A stretch of 10,948 nt of DNA, taken from positions 1 to 10,948 of the forward strand of contig DAIEQT010000430.1 in NCBI GenBank assembly GCA_027347545.1. Reading direction: 5' to 3'. This stretch comes from Ignavibacteria bacterium. GTDB taxonomy: Bacteria > Bacteroidota > Ignavibacteria > Ignavibacteriales > Melioribacteraceae. The notes below the pieces were generated by a model. It was given only the letters and a program-made list of their open reading frames with translations, searched no databases and was not told the origin of the DNA. A program made the position numbers and the translations under genes. How positions within the stretch are numbered: the stretch's first letter is position 1; every line of letters starts with the position of its first letter. Shown here piece by piece: positions 7,700 to 10,948 of this stretch.

Positions 7700-9145
7700 A
7701 TGGAAAAAGGTATAAAGTTTTTGATCGTTTTGGCATTGATTAGCAGCACTGCATTAGCACAAAATTTCAATGATGCGTTAAGATTAAGCGAGAGTGGAAT
7801 TTCTCTAAGTGCTAAAGCTCTAGGAATGGGTAATGCGTTTATTTCTCGTTCAAGCGGAGTTTCATCATCTCAGTTTAATCCGGCAGCAATTGCCTTCACT
7901 AAGAAAGCTCAGTTCGATTTAAGCCTGGATTACAACAGCAATAAAAATGACGCAACACTTTTTAATAGTCTCTACAATGCTGATCAATCATCTACTAATC
8001 TGAATGAAGCGGGTGTAATACTTCCGGTTCCCACAATACAAGGAAGTATGGCTTTGGCAATCGGATTCAATCAACAAAAGAACTTTAATAGAGTGCTTAG
8101 CTTTTCCGGATTTAATTCTGGAAATAACTCTATGATTCAAGACCTTACAAATTACAATGAAGACTTAGCTTACAATCTCGCGCTTAGTTATCCAATTTAT
8201 GATAATACCAACAAGTACTTGTATGATACTACACGGATAAACGGCAATCTAAATCAGCGCGGAAAAATTTCTAGTGATGGTGGAATTAATAGCTGGTATC
8301 TCTCCGGCGCGTTAGAAGTAGAAAAAGATATTTTTGTTGGCGCTACATTAAATCTGTTAAGCGGTTCGTTTAATAGAACTAGGGTTTATACCGAAGAAGA
8401 TTCTAAGAACATTTATGGCGCAAATTTACTGCTTGATCCACTTGAGCCAAAGTCTGCGGATTTCCAATCATTTACCACTACAGATAAAATTGCGTGGGAT
8501 ATAGCTGGCTGGGATTTGAAGTTAGGATTGATTGCTAAAGTAAATGAATTAGTTAATGTTGGTTTTACAATTCGTTTGCCCAGGACTTTTACTATAAAAG
8601 AAACGTATAGCGTTTTCGGTAGAAGTGTTTTTGGTACGGGAATGGTTTGGGATTCAGAATATGCGGATAGTAAAATTGAGTACGACGTGAAAGCACCCGC
8701 AGAATATTCCGCTGGAGCTTCTTATGCTGAAAAGAATTTCACTTTATCCGGCGAAGTTAAATTAGTAGATTTTTCTTCGATGGAATTCTCTTCCGGATTT
8801 GAAGGACTTGCCCGCGAAAATAAGAATAGAGACATCAAAGAATTGATGAGAACAGTTGTAAACATAAACGCCGGTGGAGAATATGTATTTACAAGTATGG
8901 GGTTAGCTCTACGAGGTGGATTTATTTATATGCCATCAGCTTTCAAAGATGATCCTAGTAAGTATGATAAAAAATTTATAACAGCCGGTATTGGATATAA
9001 TTTTGCAAAAGGAATGCAGCTAAACATTGGTTATGCATACGGCTGGTGGGATGATTTTGGAGATAACTACGGAAGCGGTGTTAGCAGAACACTTCAGCAA
9101 ATAACCACTAGCAACTTAACTACCTCAATTAAATTTAATTTTTAA
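7700..9145 (+). CDS. FadL/PorV-like outer-membrane beta-barrel protein
   Basis: A 481-residue exported protein of the OMPP1/FadL/TodX type. The frame is open from 7664, but ATG 7700 is preferred: GAGGGG (7691-7696) lies just upstream and the product then starts with a signal peptide (MEKGIKFLIVLALISSTALA, cleavage before Q21). The N-terminal part has the family pattern LSAKALGMGNAFISRSSG followed by NPAAIAF (60-66), then repeating beta strands of even length and a C-terminal SIKFNF with terminal Phe, the usual outer-membrane insertion signal. FadL relatives move hydrophobic compounds across the outer membrane; in Bacteroidota the related PorV works with T9SS. Which role applies here cannot be told from sequence. 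It is the second gene of the unit starting at 6714 and is closed by the terminator at 9164. Confidence 0.82.
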   Translation: MEKGIKFLIVLALISSTALAQNFNDALRLSESGISLSAKALGMGNAFISRSSGVSSSQFNPAAIAFTKKAQFDLSLDYNSNKNDATLFNSLYNADQSSTNLNEAGVILPVPTIQGSMALAIGFNQQKNFNRVLSFSGFNSGNNSMIQDLTNYNEDLAYNLALSYPIYDNTNKYLYDTTRINGNLNQRGKISSDGGINSWYLSGALEVEKDIFVGATLNLLSGSFNRTRVYTEEDSKNIYGANLLLDPLEPKSADFQSFTTTDKIAWDIAGWDLKLGLIAKVNELVNVGFTIRLPRTFTIKETYSVFGRSVFGTGMVWDSEYADSKIEYDVKAPAEYSAGASYAEKNFTLSGEVKLVDFSSMEFSSGFEGLARENKNRDIKELMRTVVNINAGGEYVFTSMGLALRGGFIYMPSAFKDDPSKYDKKFITAGIGYNFAKGMQLNIGYAYGWWDDFGDNYGSGVSRTLQQITTSNLTTSIKFNF

Positions 9146-9163
9146 TCCTTTCTTTTGATTGAC

Positions 9164-9198
9164 AAAAAAAAGCGCCTCATAGAAAGGCGCTTTTTTTT
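9164..9198 (+). terminator. Strong bidirectional intrinsic terminator between convergent genes
   Basis: Perfect arms AGCGCCT (9171-9177) and AGGCGCT (9185-9191) with a 7-nt loop are flanked by an A run (9164-9171) and a T run (9191-9198), so the hairpin works on either strand. It ends the 6714-9145 operon on plus and the small gene 9416-9204 on minus. Confidence 0.93.
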
Positions 9199-9203
9199 AT
9201 CGT

Positions 9204-9416
9204 TTATTTTTTTTTGTTATCAATTATTGTCCTATTTGCAATTTCAAACTTCAATGGGTGATTACAGAAAAAAACTCCTCCATAATTCATGTAATACTGG
9301 CATATTGGTTTTGATTCAAGACATTGAACCATTTCCCCTTCAATGTAAATCTTGGCACTGCATTTTGGAACATCTCCTTCGCTTTTCGAATTACCATTAT
9401 CTGATGTAAGATCCAT
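9204..9416 (-). CDS. Small four-cysteine protein of unknown function
   Basis: A 70-residue protein, unrecognised. It has no signal peptide or membrane segment and a charged, polar N terminus. Cysteines at 19, 32, 39 and 51, with H53 (CNHP), are arranged CX12CX6CX11CXH, which could bind a metal or an FeS centre; Tyr-rich PICQYYMNYGGVFFC connects the last two. It is taken as a real gene because GGAG stands 5 nt before ATG 9416, the frame ends in a basic tail (IIDNKKK) just before a shared terminator, and the cysteine spacing looks selected. It lies downstream of a structured RNA element and a palindrome, which may control it. The overlapping plus-strand frame (9155-9409) runs through the terminator and is rejected. 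Confidence 0.65.
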   Translation of the reverse strand: MDLTSDNGNSKSEGDVPKCSAKIYIEGEMVQCLESKPICQYYMNYGGVFFCNHPLKFEIANRTIIDNKKK

Positions 9417-9436
9417 AAACTCTCCGCATTAGTTGT

Positions 9437-9450
9437 TGTAATATATTACA
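9437..9450. promoter_or_regulatory. Perfect 14-bp palindrome TGTAATATATTACA (candidate operator)
   Basis: TGTAATATATTACA is fully self-complementary and lies 20 nt upstream of ATG 9416, where a repressor site would overlap the promoter or leader of the small cysteine protein. The AT-rich form resembles sites of dimeric helix-turn-helix regulators. No specific regulator is identified. Confidence 0.5.
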
Positions 9451-9459
9451 TCTAAATTT

Positions 9460-9490
9460 AAAAAAAGGACGCAACTTTCGTTACATCCTT
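9460..9490 (-). terminator. Intrinsic terminator with GNRA loop at the end of the structured RNA
   Basis: On the minus strand GGATGTAAC (9488-9480) pairs with GTTGCGTCC (9475-9467) through two G-U wobbles, with a GAAA tetraloop, and is followed by seven Ts (9466-9460). Two flanking A-T pairs can extend it to 9490-9465. On plus the wobbles become A-C mismatches, so it acts on the minus strand. Confidence 0.85.
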
Positions 9491-9621
9491 ATCAGAGGCA
9501 CTGGTATGCCCGGTACAAAGACATAAGAAAGCGCGTCCATCTCTGGACGCAACCTTCTTGCATGTTCTTGTACCTTTGAAAATTACCAGTTTTCTGATAA
9601 GAACAACGCAATAGCTGCGTT
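9460..9621 (-). ncRNA. Candidate structured RNA: three stacked hairpins ending in a terminator
   Basis: Read on the minus strand this stretch folds almost completely. Hairpin 1 (9621-9605) has arms AACGCA/TGCGTT. Hairpin 2 (9601-9488, 114 nt) is a long rod. It has a 9-bp base CTTATCAGA/TCTGATAAG, a 7-bp ACTGGTA/TACCAGT, and a GGTACAA/TTGTACC helix that continues to ACAT/ATGT. An AAGAA/TTCTT segment and a perfect 7-bp apical stem GCGTCCA/TGGACGC capped by GAGA follow. Hairpin 3 (9490-9465) is a terminator with a GAAA loop. The loops are GNRA tetraloops and several pairs are G-U only on the minus strand, so the RNA is the minus strand. It does not show the SRP, 6S, tmRNA or RNase P signatures I know. 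It could be an independent small RNA, or a leader/attenuator of the gene at 9416. No promoter is clear upstream. Confidence 0.6.
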
Positions 9622-9628
9622 AATTATT

Positions 9629-9757
9629 TAGTAGAAACATCTGAATTATTGGTTCTTTGTCACACTGAGCTTGTCGAAGTGTGATAATTTAGCTTGTAAC
9701 GTCATGGTTCGACAAGCTCACCATGACTTAGTCTTAATATTTCAGAGGTTTCTAGTA
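9629..9757. repeat. REP/REPIN-like palindromic dimer with terminal inverted repeats
   Basis: The element is two diverged half-sites in inverted orientation. Outer arms of 22 nt (9629-9650 and 9736-9757) match as inverted repeats at 19 of 22 positions. Each is followed by 8 nt and then a hairpin beginning GTCA. Hairpin A (9660-9684) has stem TCACACT/AGTGTGA; hairpin B (9701-9727) has stem GTCATGGT/ACCATGAC. Their 11-nt loops, GAGCTTGTCGA and TCGACAAGCTC, are exact reverse complements. Stems differ but stay paired, which indicates selection for structure. The GAGCTTGTCGA core recurs, as far as I recall, as a dispersed repeat in several bacterial phyla, in the manner of REP elements moved by RAYT/TnpA_REP transposases; no transposase is present here. 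Confidence 0.8.
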
Positions 9758-9785
9758 ACAAAATTTCTTTTCGACTTCCTCCGAA

Positions 9786-9824
9786 CTATTTATAAATGTC
9801 TTTTCTGTGACCAATACTTATCCT
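9786..9824 (-). pseudogene. Remnant of a RelE-type toxin C terminus
   Basis: In the frame shifted by one from the nucleotidyltransferase, and starting at its stop codon, twelve codons read RISIGHRKDIYK and then TAG (9788-9786). An ending of the form (I/V)GHR(K/R)(D/E)(I/V)Y(K/R) is characteristic of RelE-type mRNA interferases and carries C-terminal basic residues important in that family. Nothing upstream in this frame resembles the rest of RelE, because the nucleotidyltransferase gene occupies the place. The antitoxin-like gene at 10353-10141 stands where a RelE partner would be. Twelve residues are a short match, so chance is possible. Confidence 0.45.
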
Positions 9825-10113
9825 AGAATAATGAAAGCGATTCCTTAAGAATGTTTTCTTTTAATCTGCCGTGTATTGCTTTAATAGAAATAACATCAAC
9901 CTTTTGTTGCAGCATTCGTTCTAATTCATGCTTAAACCCGAGCCGGTCAAATAATGATTTGTTTTTCTCCATCTCAACCAATAAATCAATATCGCTGTCT
10001 CTATTTTCTTCGTTTCTCGCCACAGAACCAAATACACGAATGTGCTTTACACCGAAAATGGAGGCTAATTTTAAAATATCTTCTTTTCTATTTCTCAGTT
10101 CGGCAATGTGCAT
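9823..10113 (-). CDS. Minimal nucleotidyltransferase (MNT/MntA-like)
   Basis: A 96-residue protein of the DNA polymerase beta-like nucleotidyltransferase superfamily. The core is RVFGSVARNEENRDSDIDLL (27-45): the GS motif at 29-30 and the metal-binding DxD at D41/D43, with a third acidic residue probably D73 in KVDVIS. Such stand-alone minimal domains are usually the antitoxin half of HEPN/MNT modules, where they transfer AMP to a tyrosine of the HEPN toxin, but no HEPN gene adjoins it. ATG 10113 is preferred to an upstream TTG (10119) because AAGGA (10125-10121) is 7 nt before it. It begins 27 nt after the antitoxin-like gene and is probably co-transcribed with it. Directly downstream is a RelE-like tail, then the REP-like element. 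Confidence 0.85.
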   Translation of the reverse strand: MHIAELRNRKEDILKLASIFGVKHIRVFGSVARNEENRDSDIDLLVEMEKNKSLFDRLGFKHELERMLQQKVDVISIKAIHGRLKENILKESLSLF

Positions 10114-10140
10114 TAACAATCCTTTTTTTTTCAGAGTGGC

Positions 10141-10353
10141 TTATACATAGTTTTGTGTAGCGAAATTCAATACTTCTTTATTTTTCTTTACCGCCTTCTG
10201 TGCAAACTTGATATCTAATTGTTCCTCAAGTTCCTCAATTTTCCGTCTATTCTTTTTCGATTCTTTAATAAATCTATTGTATTCATCTATTGGTACAACA
10301 GCATATATTTTTTGTCCATCTTCATTGATAACGTAATGAGGTTTTAATTCCAT
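10141..10353 (-). CDS. Antitoxin-like protein (Phd/RelB type)
   Basis: A 70-residue protein. The N-terminal half, HYVINEDGQKIYAVVPIDEYNR (about 6-27), has the form of Phd/YefM- and RelB-type antitoxins: a short beta hairpin saying that the gene product is 'known' and a PIDEYN/E helix start. It is followed by a charged helix KESKKNRRKIEELEEQLD (about 30-47) and a basic toxin-binding-like tail. ATG 10353 has AGGTG 4 nt upstream. The stop overlaps an ATG TAT AAG (10148-10140), the typical start of a RelE toxin (MYK), but that frame stops after five codons (TGA 10133-10131). The next gene is instead a nucleotidyltransferase. Assignment to antitoxins is by shape of the sequence, without a clear subfamily. 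Confidence 0.65.
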   Translation of the reverse strand: MELKPHYVINEDGQKIYAVVPIDEYNRFIKESKKNRRKIEELEEQLDIKFAQKAVKKNKEVLNFATQNYV

Positions 10354-10456
10354 TATTCACCTGTAATAAAGTAGTCTAATTTAGGCAAGCATAAATGCCC
10401 GTTTACTTTTAGCAAGTTAATGTTAGAAGGTAACTTTGTCAAGTTATGAATGCAAA

Positions 10457-10480
10457 TCCAAAATCCTAAGTCCAAAATCC
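10457..10480. repeat. Short direct repeat of TCCAAAATCC
   Basis: TCCAAAATCC occurs twice (10457-10466 and 10471-10480), separated by TAAG, in the intergenic stretch 10354-10556, with further degenerate AAATCC copies on both sides. It looks like a simple, possibly slipped repeat. Apart from this and the promoter at 10495 I see nothing in the stretch. Confidence 0.6.
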
Positions 10481-10494
10481 AAAAGAAATCCCAA

Positions 10495-10523
10495 TTGACT
10501 ACACTGTATTGGTCGCTTATCTT
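10495..10523 (+). promoter_or_regulatory. Possible promoter of rsgA
   Basis: TTGACT (10495-10500) and TATCTT (10518-10523) are 17 nt apart, a good sigma70-like match. Transcription would begin near 10530, about 27 nt before the proposed rsgA start and just upstream of its Shine-Dalgarno sequence. Confidence 0.45.
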
Positions 10524-10556
10524 TAATGTAGTTATTAAGAGTTAGGGAGTTTCCAA

Positions 10557-10948
10557 ATTCAAGGAATAATTTACAAGATAGAGAGTAAAGACTATTATCT
10601 CTACGACGAAAGCGGTAAAGAAATTCGCTGTTCGCTGCGTGGTAAGTTTCAGAAAGAATTTAATCTGAAACGCGATAAGCTTTACGAAATTGACATAGCA
10701 ACTGTAGGCGATAAAGTCCGATACGAAATGAACCAAGACGGCAGCGGTGTTATTGAAGATATTTTGCCACGTACAAATCATATTTCCAGAAAAGCTCCTA
10801 GCATAAAAGGCTCCGGCACACGAGGCGAAAGACTGGAACAAAAAATTGCGGCTAACATAGATAACCTTGTAATTGTAAGCAGCTGCAAGAATCCAAAGTT
10901 TAATAATCGCGCAATAGATAGATTCATAGTTGCGGGTGAAAGCTCACA
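10557..10948 (+). CDS. rsgA: Ribosome small-subunit-dependent GTPase A, N-terminal part (runs off right edge)
   Basis: RsgA is a circularly permuted GTPase that helps 30S subunit maturation. The 130 codons present cover the N-terminal OB-fold (GIIYKIESKDYYLYD, then EIRCSLRGKF, IATVGDKVRYE and GVIEDILPRTNHISRKAP) and the start of the GTPase domain with GERLEQKIAANIDNLVIV and NRAIDRFIVAGES, all typical of the family. The G motifs lie beyond the edge. The start is unusual: an in-frame TAA is at 10536-10538, and the codons after it include no ATG, GTG or TTG until an ATG about 60 codons into the OB fold. GGAG (10546-10549) stands 7 nt before ATT 10557, which yields the expected short N terminus (M)QGIIYK. 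Either AUU is used or the base has mutated. Confidence 0.9.
   Translation, partial: MQGIIYKIESKDYYLYDESGKEIRCSLRGKFQKEFNLKRDKLYEIDIATVGDKVRYEMNQDGSGVIEDILPRTNHISRKAPSIKGSGTRGERLEQKIAANIDNLVIVSSCKNPKFNNRAIDRFIVAGESS

Noticed and set aside
7303..7743. Plus-strand open frame of 146 codons overlapping the end of the lipoprotein gene
   Set aside because: It arises from the out-of-frame reading of serine-codon repeats and overlaps two better-supported genes; the Val/Ala/Gln-rich product has no recognisable domain.
9155..9409. Plus-strand open frame of 84 codons
   Set aside because: It begins inside the strong terminator at 9164-9198 and is antisense to the small cysteine protein, which has a good ribosome-binding site.
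9488..9601. The 114-bp hairpin read as an integron attC site or a retron msr/msd
   Set aside because: No GTTRRRY/RYYYAAC core boxes, integrase or reverse transcriptase is present; strand-specific G-U pairs and the adjacent terminator fit an RNA better.
9460..9757. CRISPR array suggested by several short repeats and inverted repeats
   Set aside because: There are no evenly spaced direct repeats with unique spacers; the repeats are hairpin arms.
10542..10841. Minus-strand open frame of 99 codons
   Set aside because: Antisense to the unambiguous rsgA coding sequence.

Overview
The window (10,948 bases, AT-rich, densely coded) looks like a chromosomal segment of a Gram-negative bacterium of the Ignavibacteria/Bacteroidota-Chlorobiota side of the FCB group. 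The clearest sign is the C-terminal type IX secretion (T9SS) sorting domain of the multiheme cytochrome, with the NYPNPFNPSTTIKF and SGIYLYRL motifs common in Ignavibacteria. Two predicted outer-membrane barrel proteins, a lipoprotein and a [FeFe]-hydrogenase maturation gene agree with an anaerobic or facultative lifestyle. The taxonomic call is inference from protein style, not a database result.

Layout. Positions 1-4106 are on the minus strand: a nine-heme, T9SS-type c cytochrome (4106-1938), a terminator (1899-1863), then aspA (1804-395) overlapping by 8 bases with hydF (402 to beyond the left edge). aspA and hydF form a translationally coupled pair; aspartase is a familiar companion of the HydEFG maturation genes and may supply ammonia for the H-cluster bridge. 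From 4334 the strand switches: cysS (4334-5743), an outer-membrane protein of unknown role (5806-6579), and a two-gene unit of a Tyr/Trp-rich and Ser/Arg-rich lipoprotein (6714-7661) and a FadL/PorV-like barrel (7700-9145), closed by a strong bidirectional terminator (9164-9198).

Positions 9204-10353 are an accessory patch on the minus strand. It holds a 70-residue four-cysteine protein; a perfect 14-bp palindrome in front of it; a highly structured element (about 9621-9460) that folds best as minus-strand RNA and ends in a textbook intrinsic terminator; a 129-bp palindromic REP-like element (9629-9757) whose two hairpins have different stems but exactly complementary loops; and a mosaic toxin-antitoxin locus. 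That locus has an antitoxin-like gene, a minimal nucleotidyltransferase where a RelE-type toxin would be expected, and what looks like the last dozen codons of a lost RelE toxin.

The right edge (10557-10948, plus strand) is the start of rsgA, a ribosome-assembly GTPase. It has no in-frame ATG, GTG or TTG at its N terminus, and the Shine-Dalgarno sequence points to an ATT codon. The structured RNA, the REP-like dimer, the toxin-antitoxin mosaic and this unusual start are the items most worth following up.
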